Part shown: piece after piece, positions 1-8,615 of the stretch | Numbering within the stretch: the first letter of the stretch is position 1 | How the letters are laid out: the number at the start of each line of letters is the position of its first letter | Assembly (NCBI RefSeq): GCF_010119385.1 | Contig: NZ_VFIE01000021.1 | Location: forward strand, 62,001 to 126,000 | Origin: Nesterenkonia haasae | GTDB taxonomy: Bacteria > Actinomycetota > Actinomycetes > Actinomycetales > Micrococcaceae | DNA: 64,000 bases | Direction of reading: 5' to 3' | Notes under the pieces: model-generated | Databases searched by the model: none | Seen by the model: the letters and a program-made list of their open reading frames with translations, nothing else | Told to the model about the DNA's origin: nothing | Translations under genes and position numbers: made by a program

Positions 1-430
1 CGCGAAAGACCGCGACGGTCTCACCTTCACAAGTGACGACGACGTCGAATACGCCGCTCCTGCCCGCACGGGCCACCTGATGCGCTTCTGCCGTCAAAAC
101 GTCACCGAGACGTGCGGACTTCAGGAAAGTGATGTCTGCCCCGGAGGCCACTGTGACGGTTCCGTCGTCACCCTGCGGGTGGTTGCATGCCATGGCGAAA
201 CATGTGTCTGCGAGGGTGAAGATCATGCCTCCATGGACGATGCTGAAACCATTGGTCATCTCAGGCCGGATGGTCATCCGAAGTTTGGCGTGACCCTCCT
301 CCGCGATCAGTACTTCAGCGCCGAGCCACTGAGTGCATCGGTCAGTTTCGAGCATGGCGTGGTGCGGCCCGCCGGGTGGCATCGCGACCCCTTGTTCGGG
401 TGAAGCAGAGAGCGGTTGAGCAGCGGACAT
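1..430 (-). CDS. paaI: PaaI-type hotdog acyl-CoA thioesterase, 3' end outside window
   Basis: This open reading frame enters from position 430 on the minus strand and runs off the left edge, so only about 143 residues are visible. It contains the hotdog-fold signature NGFSIVHGGMIFTLAD (about residues 60-75), with the HGG turn and the Asp typical of PaaI thioesterases. The family hydrolyses (hydroxy)phenylacetyl-CoA and related thioesters and relieves CoA trapping during aromatic or acyl-CoA degradation. The ATG at 430 has AGGAG just upstream (minus strand). A TetR-type palindrome lies about 30 bases upstream at 458-479. The next genes encode an acyl-CoA dehydrogenase and an acyl-CoA ligase, which fits acyl-CoA catabolism. 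The exact substrate cannot be read from the sequence. Confidence 0.82.
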   Translation of the reverse strand, partial: MSAAQPLSASPEQGVAMPPGGPHHAMLETDRCTQWLGAEVLIAEEGHAKLRMTIRPEMTNGFSIVHGGMIFTLADTCFAMACNHPQGDDGTVTVASGADITFLKSARLGDVLTAEAHQVARAGRSGVFDVVVTCEGETVAVFR

Positions 431-457
431 AGAAGCTCCTGTTATGACATCCGACAA

Positions 458-479
458 TTACAGACCAATCGGTCAGTAA
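458..479. promoter_or_regulatory. Candidate TetR-family operator upstream of paaI
   Basis: A 22-bp near-perfect palindrome, TTAC-A-GACC-AATC-GGTC-A-GTAA, has only the central spacer and one position per arm unpaired. The GACC/GGTC core is typical of operators bound by TetR-family regulators such as PaaR. It lies between the start of the acyl-CoA thioesterase gene and the end of the acyl-CoA dehydrogenase gene, so it probably controls the thioesterase transcript. The cognate regulator is not in the window and could lie beyond the left edge. Confidence 0.55.
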
Positions 480-530
480 GTCAACTCAAGCACTCACCCA
501 GTGTGATGTCAAGCACATCAGGTAGTCACA

Positions 531-1736
531 TCAGACGAATGCAGAGACTCCCGTGAGTTCCCGTCCGGCGATCAGCATGTTGATGCCGTAGCTGCCCTCA
601 TAGGTGTAGATCGCATCAATGTCTCCGGCTATCTTGGCCACCTCATGGGTGCTCAGGATGCCATTGCCTCCGAGTACGTCACGGGCTGTGGCTGCCGACT
701 CGCGGGCCAGCCGGGTCAGCGTGGCCTTGGCTAGCGTGGCTCGCAGCATGGTCAGCTGGTTGGCCTCCTGAAGGCGAGCAAGCTCGCCCATGAACGCCGT
801 CGACACAGCCAGATTGCCGGCCATGGTCGCCAGGGCGGTCTGCACCAGTTGGAAGGACGCCAGTGGCTTGCCGAACTGTGTGCGCGTGAGCGCGTGATGG
901 CGGGCTGTATCCAGGAGTGCCTGTTGTGCGCCGACGGCCTGCCACCCGACCCATGCTCGTGAACCACGCAGGCCCTCACTGGTGGCAGCGAAGCTCGTGG
1001 CTTTGGGCATCAGTGCGGACTCAGGCAGGGTGAGGTCAAGCTCCAGCTCGGCGTTCTGCATGATCCGAAGTCCGGTCTTGTTGGTGATCTTGTGTGCGCG
1101 ATAACCAGGCGTATCAGTGGGCACAAGGAAGCCTTTGATGTGGCCATCTGAGGTGTCGCGAGCCCAGATCACGGCGACATCGGCCACGGTGCCGAGTCCG
1201 ATCCACCGTTTCGAGCCACGAATCCTCCAGGAGTTGCCTTCGAACGTTGCCGAGGTGGCCAGGCCTCCCGCTATGTCTGAGCCGTGATCTGGTTCGGTGA
1301 GGCAGAAAGCGCCCAGAGTGCGCAGGCGGCGCAGTCCAGGAAGCCAATGCTCCTTCTGCTCAGCGGATCCGAGACTTTCGATCGTGCCGACTATGAGTTC
1401 ATTGTGTATGCCCACCACTGCGGAGATGGACACGTCGGCCCGGGCCACTGCGATATGCGCGAGTCCTTGGAAGAGCTGGGAGGATCCATCGAGGAAGAGT
1501 TCGCCTACGCCGAGGTCACCGAGGCCGTGCAGCATATCGATCGGGAGCTGCTCGTGATGCCAGGGCTCAATGCTCTGATGCCGAACGTTTTCCTGTACGT
1601 AGGCCTCGATGCGCTGGAGGCGTTCCTGCTCCTCTGCGCTGAGGTGGCGAGCCAGGTCCAGTAGGTCAGGGTGACTGTGGCTGGAGGCTGAAGTTCTGAC
1701 TCCCTGTGATGACTCAGGGGTTGCCTTCGTGCTCAT
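531..1736 (-). CDS. Acyl-CoA dehydrogenase (glutaryl-CoA/short-chain type)
   Basis: The 401-residue product is full length for an acyl-CoA dehydrogenase, an FAD flavoenzyme that introduces the alpha,beta double bond into acyl-CoA and passes electrons to ETF. The substrate/FAD motif LTEPDHGSD lies at residues 146-154. An RxQFGKP segment sits near residue 290. The C-terminal TYEGS motif places the likely catalytic base at Glu380, as in the glutaryl-CoA and isovaleryl-CoA dehydrogenase branches. In this neighbourhood the most economical role is oxidation of isobutyryl-CoA and/or 2-methylbutyryl-CoA, which would feed the enoyl-CoA hydratase encoded nearby. That substrate assignment is inference. 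The gene is divergent from the acyl-CoA ligase at 1875. Confidence 0.9.
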   Translation of the reverse strand: MSTKATPESSQGVRTSASSHSHPDLLDLARHLSAEEQERLQRIEAYVQENVRHQSIEPWHHEQLPIDMLHGLGDLGVGELFLDGSSQLFQGLAHIAVARADVSISAVVGIHNELIVGTIESLGSAEQKEHWLPGLRRLRTLGAFCLTEPDHGSDIAGGLATSATFEGNSWRIRGSKRWIGLGTVADVAVIWARDTSDGHIKGFLVPTDTPGYRAHKITNKTGLRIMQNAELELDLTLPESALMPKATSFAATSEGLRGSRAWVGWQAVGAQQALLDTARHHALTRTQFGKPLASFQLVQTALATMAGNLAVSTAFMGELARLQEANQLTMLRATLAKATLTRLARESAATARDVLGGNGILSTHEVAKIAGDIDAIYTYEGSYGINMLIAGRELTGVSAFV

Positions 1737-1811
1737 GGTTGTCTCCGTTCTCCCGCGGGCGCTTGGCTGTGCGGGCCTCGCGCGGGACTGTGCGTTAGGG
1801 GGTTTACCAAC

Positions 1812-1830
1812 TATAGGACTTCCAAGTATA
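1812..1830. promoter_or_regulatory. AT-rich imperfect palindrome in the dehydrogenase/ligase divergent promoter
   Basis: Within a 138-base divergent intergenic region, ACTT-CC-AAGT (1818-1827) is flanked on both sides by TATA. Size and symmetry resemble a MarR-family operator, and a MarR gene lies 1.9 kb downstream. The arms are short and imperfect, so this is only a candidate site. Confidence 0.3.
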
Positions 1831-1874
1831 TTCTATGGGTGACCGGTATCACACCTCGACGAGGAGGGTCCGAT

Positions 1875-3626
1875 ATGACAGTTACCGAGGAGTTTCGAGC
1901 CGCACGCGACCACCTGGTCAGCGTTCAGGAGGAGTGGGAACGCGCGCGTGTAGAGTTTGAGTGGCCGCGCTTTGAGCACTTCAACTTCGGTTTTGACTGG
2001 TTCGACCAGGTGGCCGCCAGCCCAGAGCGGGCTGACCAGGACGCCCTAGTCATCGTCGAGGAAGACGGGTCCAAACTCTCACGGACCTTCGCGCAGCTCA
2101 GTGCTGATTCCAACCGGGCTGCCAATTGGCTCAAGAGCATCGGCGTTGAACGCGGGGACCGCATGATCCTCATTCTCGGCAATCAGGTGGAACTGTGGGA
2201 GACCATGCTCGCGGCCATCAAACTCGGAGCGGTCATGGTGCCGACAACCACGCAGATGGGTGCCTATGACCTCCAAGATCGGGTCACCCGAGCTGAGGCG
2301 AAATGGGTTCTCGGCGGTACGGAGACGCTGCAGAAATTTGAGGCGGTTGAGGGCGACTATTCACTGATCCACGTGCCGGGGATATACGCCACAGATGCTG
2401 AGCACGTCCCCGAGGTTTCGGGTCGTACTGTGCATCAATACTCTGCGGCCTACGCGGCTTCAGCCGAGTTCAGTCCCACACAGCTCACTGGAGCGGGTGA
2501 GACGCTGCTGCTCTACTTCACCTCTGGGACCACCTCGAAGCCCAAACTTGTCGAGCACACCCACACCTCCTATCCCGTGGGGCACCTCTCCACCCTGTAC
2601 TGGATCGGGCTGCAGCCTGGGGATGTCCATCTCAACGTGTCCTCACCGGGGTGGGCCAAACACGCGTGGTCAAACTTCTTCGCCCCATGGATTGCCGAGG
2701 CCACGATCTTCCTCTACAACTTTACGAAGTTTGACGCCGCCTCTTTGATGCACAACATGCAGGAGGGAGGGGTCACCACATTCTGTGCTCCTCCCACAGT
2801 CTGGCGAATGCTGATCAAAGCGGAGATGGCGCAGCTGAAGCAGCCGCCGCGTGTGGCGGTTTCAGCGGGGGAACCACTTAACGCCGAAGTGATTGAGCAG
2901 GTGCAGAGAGCCTGGGGCTGCACCATACGGGATGGATTCGGACAGACGGAATCCACACTTCAGATCGCCAATACCCCGGGCCGTCCGGTGACCTTCGGTG
3001 CCATGGGAGTTCCGTTGCCCGGCTTTGATGTCGCCCTTATCGACCCGGTGACGGAAAAGGAAGCCAACGAAGGAGAGATCTGTCTTCGCCTGGACCCTCG
3101 TCCCGTGGGTCTGATGAACGGATACTACGGTGACGAGGCCAAAAATCGGGAAGTCTTCCGCAATGGCTTCTACCACACCGGCGACATCGCCTCCCGGGAT
3201 GAGAACGGTGTGATCACCTACGTCGGCCGTGCCGATGATGTCTTTAAATCCAGTGACTACAAAGTCTCACCCTTTGAGCTTGAGTCTGTTCTGGTGGAGC
3301 ATCCGGCTGTGGTGGAAGCAGCAGTGGTGCCGGCGCCGGATGAGATTCGGCTTGCCATTCCTAAGGCGTATGTGACGCTGGCCTCCGGGTGGGACGCTGG
3401 GGAGCAGACTGCCGCGGAAATCCTCCAACACTGCCTCGAGAAGCTCCCTCCCTATAAGCGAATTCGACGCATCGAGTTCAGGGAACTCCCCAAGACCATC
3501 TCAGGCAAGATTCGCCGGGTTCAGCTGCGACAGGCGGAGCAGGAACGAGCCCAATCAGGCCGCCCGGCCGATGGTTACGGCGTCGAGTACCGCGAAGAAG
3601 ATCTGGGGATCGTACCCAAGCGCTGA
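1875..3626 (+). CDS. AMP-forming acyl-CoA ligase (ACSM-like)
   Basis: This 583-residue adenylate-forming enzyme would activate a carboxylic acid to an acyl-AMP and then an acyl-CoA. The P-loop YFTSGTTSKPK is near residues 213-223 and the aromatic motif DGFGQTEST near 352. The hinge/A8 region with YHTGDIAS and GRADDVFKSSDYK is near 435-460, and the C-terminal PKTISGKIRR motif places the adenylation Lys near residue 545. A longer ATG start at 1839 exists. The ATG at 1875 was chosen because GAGGAGGG lies 7 bases upstream and the N-terminus then fits the family length. Overall it resembles medium-chain acyl-CoA or acetate/benzoate-type ligases. The substrate is unknown, but branched or aromatic acids suit the neighbouring genes. 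Confidence 0.88.
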   Translation: MTVTEEFRAARDHLVSVQEEWERARVEFEWPRFEHFNFGFDWFDQVAASPERADQDALVIVEEDGSKLSRTFAQLSADSNRAANWLKSIGVERGDRMILILGNQVELWETMLAAIKLGAVMVPTTTQMGAYDLQDRVTRAEAKWVLGGTETLQKFEAVEGDYSLIHVPGIYATDAEHVPEVSGRTVHQYSAAYAASAEFSPTQLTGAGETLLLYFTSGTTSKPKLVEHTHTSYPVGHLSTLYWIGLQPGDVHLNVSSPGWAKHAWSNFFAPWIAEATIFLYNFTKFDAASLMHNMQEGGVTTFCAPPTVWRMLIKAEMAQLKQPPRVAVSAGEPLNAEVIEQVQRAWGCTIRDGFGQTESTLQIANTPGRPVTFGAMGVPLPGFDVALIDPVTEKEANEGEICLRLDPRPVGLMNGYYGDEAKNREVFRNGFYHTGDIASRDENGVITYVGRADDVFKSSDYKVSPFELESVLVEHPAVVEAAVVPAPDEIRLAIPKAYVTLASGWDAGEQTAAEILQHCLEKLPPYKRIRRIEFRELPKTISGKIRRVQLRQAEQERAQSGRPADGYGVEYREEDLGIVPKR

Positions 3627-3693
3627 CGGACACTTCCGACCAGCAGTCCATAGAATGGTCGAAGCTCGTCCGACACCCGAAGGAGATCTGCAT

Positions 3694-4200
3694 ATGCATC
3701 CGCCGCTGGCTAAGGACCCGATCGCTGAGATTCAGAAGAACTGGCAGCGGCACGGGTGGGATACCGCGGCGGCACCTGCTGCGGCGGTCACGGCGATTAT
3801 GCGCACCCAGCAGATCCTGTTGGGACGGGCGCAGGAGATCCTCAAGCCCTTCGAACTCACCTTCGCCCGATATGAGGTGATTTCGCTGCTGAGTTTCTCC
3901 CGAGAGAAGCGCATGCCCATGAACAAGGCGAGCCAGCTGCTCCAGGTTCATCCCACCTCTATTACCAACGCGGTGGACCGGCTGGAGTCAGCTGGCCTGG
4001 TGGAGCGCCAACCACATGACTCCGACCGTCGGGCCATCTTGCTGGTGCTGACTCGTGAGGGTAAGCGGATCGCTGAGCAGGCCACGGAGGCGTTGAATGC
4101 GGACCTGTTCGAGCAGACAGGTTTCACTCCCGATGAGATCCGGGACTTGAACCGGATCCTCGCTAATTTTCGTCAGCGCGCAGGCGATTTCTCCCGCTGA
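3694..4200 (+). CDS. MarR-family transcriptional regulator
   Basis: The 168-residue protein has the MarR winged-helix fold. A dimerisation helix precedes a helix-turn-helix around MNKASQLLQVHPTSITNAVDRLE and a wing containing HDSDRRAILLVLT, with the DxRR motif. The start at 3694 is preceded by AGGAG with 8-base spacing; upstream in-frame starts lack such a site and would overlap the ligase gene. It follows the acyl-CoA ligase on the same strand and converges on the enoyl-CoA hydratase gene. By analogy with FcrA/HcaR/BadR-type regulators beside ligases, it probably senses an acyl-CoA and controls this catabolic block. The upstream AT-rich palindrome at 1812-1830 is a possible target. Both statements are inference. 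Confidence 0.9.
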   Translation: MHPPLAKDPIAEIQKNWQRHGWDTAAAPAAAVTAIMRTQQILLGRAQEILKPFELTFARYEVISLLSFSREKRMPMNKASQLLQVHPTSITNAVDRLESAGLVERQPHDSDRRAILLVLTREGKRIAEQATEALNADLFEQTGFTPDEIRDLNRILANFRQRAGDFSR

Positions 4201-4210
4201 ACAGCGGACT

Positions 4211-4987
4211 TCAGCGGTGCTTCCAGCGGGGATCGCGTTTCTCGGCGAAGGCACTCATGCCCTCGGACTGGTCCTCCAGGGCGAACAATGAATGGAAGAG
4301 CCGGCGTTCAAGCCGGACGCCCTGCTGCAGAGTGGTCTCGAAAGAAGCCGCGACAGCTTCCTTCGCCATCTGCGCGGCAGGCTTGGACTTCGCCGCAATC
4401 ACCTCAGCAACCTCTTCAGCAATGCGGTTGGTCTCCTCATCAGGGACGACTCTTGACACCAGCCCGATGCGTTCGGCTTCTTCAGCTCCGATGAACCGAC
4501 CGGTGAGTACCATGTCCATGGCCTTGGCCTTTCCCACGGAGCGGGTCAGACGCTGCGAACCGCCCATGCCGGGGATGACACCCAGATTAATTTCCGGCTG
4601 TCCGAAGGTGGCACCTTCTCCGGCGACAATCACGTCAGCCATCATGGCCAACTCGCAGCCACCCCCGAGGGCGTAACCATTGACTGCAGCGACGATGGGT
4701 GTGCGCAGATTGGTCAGGTCCTCCCATCTGCGGAACCAGTCAGAGGCGTACATGGTGGAATAACCCTGCTCCGCCATCTCCTTGATGTCGGCACCGGCAG
4801 CGAAGGCCTTATCCGAGCCCGTTATCAGAATGGCGCCGATATTCGGGTCGGCGTCGAATTCCACCGCGACTGACACGACCTCCTCCATGAGCTCCTGGTT
4901 GAGCGCGTTCAAGGCTTTAGGTCGATTCAGTTGGATCTTGCCGACGCGTTCTGCTGTGGAGACCACAATGGTCGAATACTCGTTCAT
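4211..4987 (-). CDS. echA: Enoyl-CoA hydratase (crotonase)
   Basis: The 258-residue product has the standard length for crotonase. The oxyanion-hole motif AGADIKE starts near residue 64, and the two catalytic glutamates are Glu112 (GGGCEL) and Glu132 (FGQPEINLG), at the canonical 20-residue spacing. It would hydrate enoyl-CoA to 3-hydroxyacyl-CoA. In this cluster methacrylyl-CoA (valine) and tiglyl-CoA (isoleucine) are the likely substrates. The gene sits 3 bases downstream of mmsB on the same strand and appears to be the last gene of the mmsA - hydrolase - mmsB - hydratase operon. Substrate assignment is inference from context. Confidence 0.92.
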   Translation of the reverse strand: MNEYSTIVVSTAERVGKIQLNRPKALNALNQELMEEVVSVAVEFDADPNIGAILITGSDKAFAAGADIKEMAEQGYSTMYASDWFRRWEDLTNLRTPIVAAVNGYALGGGCELAMMADVIVAGEGATFGQPEINLGVIPGMGGSQRLTRSVGKAKAMDMVLTGRFIGAEEAERIGLVSRVVPDEETNRIAEEVAEVIAAKSKPAAQMAKEAVAASFETTLQQGVRLERRLFHSLFALEDQSEGMSAFAEKRDPRWKHR

Positions 4988-4990
4988 GCT

Positions 4991-5926
4991 CTAGGCTCCT
5001 TGTCGCGATGAGGTGTCCCGGATGCTGTTAATAATTGCTGAGAAATCTTGCCGGGCTCCCTCGCCCTGTGCAAACTCTGAATAGATGGCTGCCGCGAGCC
5101 GTCCCAATTTGGCGTCCACGCCCTGCTCATCCAAAGCGTTGGTGGCCAGGCCAAGATCTTTGGCCATCAGTGCGCTCGCGAATCCGGGGGCGTAGTCTCG
5201 ATTGGCCGGTGAGGTCGGCACCGGTCCGGGGACGGGGCAGTTGGTGGTCAGAGCCCAGCATTGACCGGAGGCTTTGGAGACAACGTCATACAGCGCCTGA
5301 TCAGTGAGACCCAGCTGCTCGGCGAGCACAAAGGCCTCTGCCACCGCGATCTGGCTGATGCCAAGAATCATGTTGTTGCAGATCTTTGCGGCTTGGCCCA
5401 GTCCGTTCCCTCCGCAGTGGACCACCCTTGCGCCCATAATGTCGAGCAGCGGGTGGATCTCGTCGAAAACTGTTGATTCTCCGCCGACCATGAACGCCAG
5501 GGTGCCTGCTTCGGCGCCGACGACGCCTCCGGATACCGGCGCGTCTGCGGCTCGAAATCCGGCATCTTCGGCCAGCTGTGCTGCCTGCTGGGCTTCTGAG
5601 ATGTTGATGGTTGAGCAGTCCAGAAAGATAGTTCCCGGCCGTGCGGCTGAGAGCAGGCCTGGGGAATCCTGATAGGCAGAGATCACGTGCTGTCCGGACG
5701 GAAGCATCGTGAGCACCACGTCTGCATGCGCCACGGCCTCGAGGGGGTCGGTGGTCACTTCCACGCCGTTGCTGCGTGCCGTCTCCATTGCCTCGGGAAC
5801 CACGTCATAGCCGTGAACATGGACACCAGCCTGAACGAGGTTCGCCGCCATGGGCCCACCCATGTTGCCGAGCCCGATGAAAGCGGCAGAGGGGTAGCTC
5901 CCGAGATGTTCTGTGCTGCTGGTCAT
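4991..5926 (-). CDS. mmsB: 3-hydroxyisobutyrate dehydrogenase
   Basis: The 311-residue protein belongs to the beta-hydroxyacid dehydrogenase family. The N-terminal Rossmann motif GLGNMGGPMAANL lies at residues 18-30. The substrate-binding segment DAPVSGG is near 128, and GNGLGQAAKICNN places the catalytic Lys at 181. It oxidises 3-hydroxyisobutyrate to methylmalonate semialdehyde with NAD+ in valine degradation. Its start overlaps the end of the upstream hydrolase gene by 4 bases (ATGA), and it is immediately followed by the enoyl-CoA hydratase, so translation is probably coupled. The presence of mmsA in the same operon makes the assignment strong. Confidence 0.93.
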   Translation of the reverse strand: MTSSTEHLGSYPSAAFIGLGNMGGPMAANLVQAGVHVHGYDVVPEAMETARSNGVEVTTDPLEAVAHADVVLTMLPSGQHVISAYQDSPGLLSAARPGTIFLDCSTINISEAQQAAQLAEDAGFRAADAPVSGGVVGAEAGTLAFMVGGESTVFDEIHPLLDIMGARVVHCGGNGLGQAAKICNNMILGISQIAVAEAFVLAEQLGLTDQALYDVVSKASGQCWALTTNCPVPGPVPTSPANRDYAPGFASALMAKDLGLATNALDEQGVDAKLGRLAAAIYSEFAQGEGARQDFSAIINSIRDTSSRQGA

Positions 5927-7005
5927 GACGTTGCCTCCTGTGAAGAGTCGGAAAGAGTAAGGACTGAACCGGCATCGGGCAGAAAGGCGTTGGCTACGGA
6001 GATCTCCGAAATCTCTGAGAGGGCATCCGGCTTCCAGTGCGGGGCCCGGTCCTTATCGATGACCTGGGCCCTGATGCCCTCCGCGAAGTCGCTGCCGCGC
6101 AACTGGTAGAGAGCAGCGGCGTATTCACCTTGCAGGGCCGCGGGCAGGTCGGCCTCGCGCGCCTGGTGAATGCCGTGCAGGATCAGTTTGACGGCGGTCG
6201 GGGACTTCGCCAGGATGGCCTGCCGAGCGTTCTCCGCGGCCTCATAGCGTGCACCCCAGGACTCAAGCTGTTCAAGAATCTCCTCAACGGAATCCGCGGA
6301 GTAAGCGTCGTCGATCCATTCCCGATGCTCCTGCAGCGGTGCCTCCGCAGGTTTCTCGGCGAAGGTGGACAGCACCTCGTCCGCAGGTGAGTGCTCCAGC
6401 GCTCTGGTCAGTTCATCGAGTCTGTGACTTGAGGTATACACATCGGCGAGGTTCAGGTGGATACTGTCTGCGGCCCCGAAAACTCCGGCTGTGAGCCCGG
6501 CGTGGGGGCCGGTCTGACCAGGGGAGCGGGAGAGTAGGTAGGTGCCTCCTACATCGGTCAGGTAACCGATCGTGGCCTCCGGCATGCCAGCCTTGGTGCG
6601 TTCAGTCACCACACGGTGGCTGCCGTGAGCCGAGATCCCGATCCCGCCGCCCAGGGTCACACCGTCCATCAGTGCCACATAAGGTTTGGGGTACTGATGG
6701 ATCAGCAGATTAAGCTGAAACTCCAGTGCAAGAAACTCTGCGGTGGCGTAGGCATCGTCACCCCGCTCATGGGTTGCTCGGATATCCTCGTAGATCGCAC
6801 GAATGTCGCCCCCTGCGCAGAGGCCCTTTTCTCCAGCGCCGCGGATCAATACCTGTGCAACGGCGTCGTCCTCCTTCCACTGCGTGAGGCGGTGCAGCAT
6901 CTGCCGCACCATGTCGGTGGTCAGAGCGTTCATCGCCTGCGGCCGGTTCAAGGTGATGACGCCGAGCTGGCCTCGGGTGTCGAACAGGACGTGTTCGCTC
7001 ACCAC
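5923..7005 (-). CDS. 3-hydroxyisobutyryl-CoA hydrolase (enoyl-CoA hydratase/isomerase fold)
   Basis: At 360 residues it is longer than a simple crotonase and matches the HIBCH subgroup. The N-terminal half has LNRPQAMNALT and the oxyanion motif CAGGDIRAIYED. A GGGIGIS segment follows near residue 120, then the MPEATIGYLTDVGGTYLLSR segment typical of HIBCH. The enzyme releases free 3-hydroxyisobutyrate from its CoA thioester, protecting cells from methacrylyl-CoA. Two adjacent GTG codons (7005 and 7002) could start it. The first directly abuts the mmsA stop codon, and GGAAGGGAG just upstream serves either. It is the second gene of the operon. Confidence 0.9.
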   Translation of the reverse strand: MVSEHVLFDTRGQLGVITLNRPQAMNALTTDMVRQMLHRLTQWKEDDAVAQVLIRGAGEKGLCAGGDIRAIYEDIRATHERGDDAYATAEFLALEFQLNLLIHQYPKPYVALMDGVTLGGGIGISAHGSHRVVTERTKAGMPEATIGYLTDVGGTYLLSRSPGQTGPHAGLTAGVFGAADSIHLNLADVYTSSHRLDELTRALEHSPADEVLSTFAEKPAEAPLQEHREWIDDAYSADSVEEILEQLESWGARYEAAENARQAILAKSPTAVKLILHGIHQAREADLPAALQGEYAAALYQLRGSDFAEGIRAQVIDKDRAPHWKPDALSEISEISVANAFLPDAGSVLTLSDSSQEATS

Positions 7006-8502
7006 CTAGCTCCCTTCCGGCATGATAAAGCTGGCGCCTTCTTTAGTCCCTGAGGGCCAGCGGGTGCTTACCGTTTTGGTTTTGGTGTAGAACTTCAGGC
7101 CGTCCGTCCCGTGCTGATTGAGGTCGCCGAATCCGGATCCTTTCCAACCGCCGAATGTGTAGTAGGCGATCGGCACGGGGATTGGCACATTGACGCCCAC
7201 CATCCCGACCTCTACGCGTGAGGTGAAGTCCCGGGCAGTGTCCCCGTCACGGGTGAAGATGGCCACACCGTTGCCGTACTCGTGCTCGGTGGGCAACCGC
7301 AGCGCCTCCTCATAGTCGGCGGCACGCACGATCGTCAGCACCGGGCCGAAGATCTCCTCACGGTAGATGCGCATATCGGGGGTGACCCGGTCGAACAGCG
7401 TTGCTCCGACCCAGAATCCATTGGGGTAACCCTCGACCTCAGCGCCGCGGCCGTCGGTGACCAACTCCGCGCCCTCCTGAACTCCAATACCGATGTACTC
7501 CTCAATCCGGCTCTTGGCGTCGGCCCCTACGACCGGCCCAAAGTCGCTTCCTGGGTCCAAAGAGGGGCCAACCGTCAGAGCGCCGATGCGCTCAACCAGC
7601 TTGTCACGAAGCGCTTCAGCAGTGGCCTCGCCGACCGGCACGGCCACAGAGATCGCCATACAGCGCTCGCCAGCTGATCCGTAACCTGCACCGATAAGCG
7701 CATCGGCGGCCTGATCGAGGTCTGCATCAGGCATGATCACCATATGGTTCTTGGCGCCGCCGAAGCACTGGGCGCGCTTGCCCTGGGCGGCGGCTGCTGC
7801 GTAGAGCGACTGGGCGATGGGGGTGGAGCCGACGAACCCGATGGCTTTGACTCGCGGATCGGCGATGAGTGCATCAACGGACTCTTTGTCGCCGTTGATC
7901 ACGTTCAGGGTGCCTGGCGGCATCCCAGCCTCCAGCGCCAGTTCGGCCAAACGGATGGGCACTGAGGGGTCCCGCTCGGAGGGTTTGAGCACAAAGGTGT
8001 TGCCGGCCGCCAGCGCTGTGCCCGCCTTCCAGAGGGGGATCATCGCGGGAAAGTTGAAAGGTGTGATTCCAGCGACGACGCCCAGGGGCTGGCGTAGGCT
8101 GTGGACGTCCATCCCGGTGGCCACATTATGCGAGAACTCGCCTTTGAGCAGATGGGGGGCGCCGGCACCGAATTCGACCACATCGACCCCGCGCTGGATA
8201 TCTCCTTTGGCATCTTCGAACGTCTTACCGTGCTCATTGGAGAGGGTCTCCGCCAGCTCATCCTGGTGGGTCTGGATCAGGTCTACCCACTTCAGCAGAA
8301 TGCGGCCCCGACGTTGTGGATTGAGCGCGGACCATATGGGAAAGGCTCGCTGAGCTGAGTCCACGGAACGGCTGACTTCATCGCTGGTGGCAAGGGGCAC
8401 ATGGGAGGAGACCTCACCGAGTACTGGGTTGAACACCTCACGGAAACGTCCGGAGGTCCCCGCAACGTGTTCTCCGTGGATAAAATGGGACAGTTCGGGC
8501 AT
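7006..8502 (-). CDS. mmsA: Methylmalonate-semialdehyde dehydrogenase (CoA-acylating)
   Basis: The 498-residue aldehyde dehydrogenase has the CoA-acylating MmsA signature. The TPFNFP motif holds the oxyanion Asn150, KPSERDPS lies near 173, and the nucleophilic Cys281 sits in GYGSAGERCMA. It converts methylmalonate semialdehyde, NAD+ and CoA to propionyl-CoA, completing valine degradation. The ATG at 8502 is chosen over the GTG at 8520 because AAGGAG precedes it by 7 bases. The gene is the first of a four-gene minus-strand operon (mmsA, hydrolase, mmsB, hydratase) and faces the thiolase operon across a 113-base divergent promoter. Confidence 0.95.
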   Translation of the reverse strand: MPELSHFIHGEHVAGTSGRFREVFNPVLGEVSSHVPLATSDEVSRSVDSAQRAFPIWSALNPQRRGRILLKWVDLIQTHQDELAETLSNEHGKTFEDAKGDIQRGVDVVEFGAGAPHLLKGEFSHNVATGMDVHSLRQPLGVVAGITPFNFPAMIPLWKAGTALAAGNTFVLKPSERDPSVPIRLAELALEAGMPPGTLNVINGDKESVDALIADPRVKAIGFVGSTPIAQSLYAAAAAQGKRAQCFGGAKNHMVIMPDADLDQAADALIGAGYGSAGERCMAISVAVPVGEATAEALRDKLVERIGALTVGPSLDPGSDFGPVVGADAKSRIEEYIGIGVQEGAELVTDGRGAEVEGYPNGFWVGATLFDRVTPDMRIYREEIFGPVLTIVRAADYEEALRLPTEHEYGNGVAIFTRDGDTARDFTSRVEVGMVGVNVPIPVPIAYYTFGGWKGSGFGDLNQHGTDGLKFYTKTKTVSTRWPSGTKEGASFIMPEGS

Positions 8503-8583
8503 GGTGGCGCTCCTTAGCACACTGAACGTGATCTAGCTCTCATGTGCTAGCCTAGGCTCGAGTCGTTGGACGTGCAACTAATT

Positions 8584-8607
8584 GTCAAACACAGTGTCAA
8601 ACACAGT
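8584..8607. repeat. Two perfect tandem copies of a 12-bp unit before the thiolase gene
   Basis: GTCAAACACAGT occurs twice in direct, uninterrupted succession immediately upstream of the GAGG ribosome-binding site (8608-8611) of the thiolase gene. The repeat lies in the mmsA/thiolase divergent region, next to the palindrome GCCTAGGC (8550-8557). It could be a recent slip duplication or a paired regulator site. It would lie in the 5' UTR or at the core promoter of the thiolase. Confidence 0.7.
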
Positions 8608-8615
8608 GAGGTGTC

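Noticed and set aside
80-403. 107-residue plus-strand frame at the left edge
   Set aside because: It is antisense to the PaaI hotdog signature, which is clearly coded on the minus strand.
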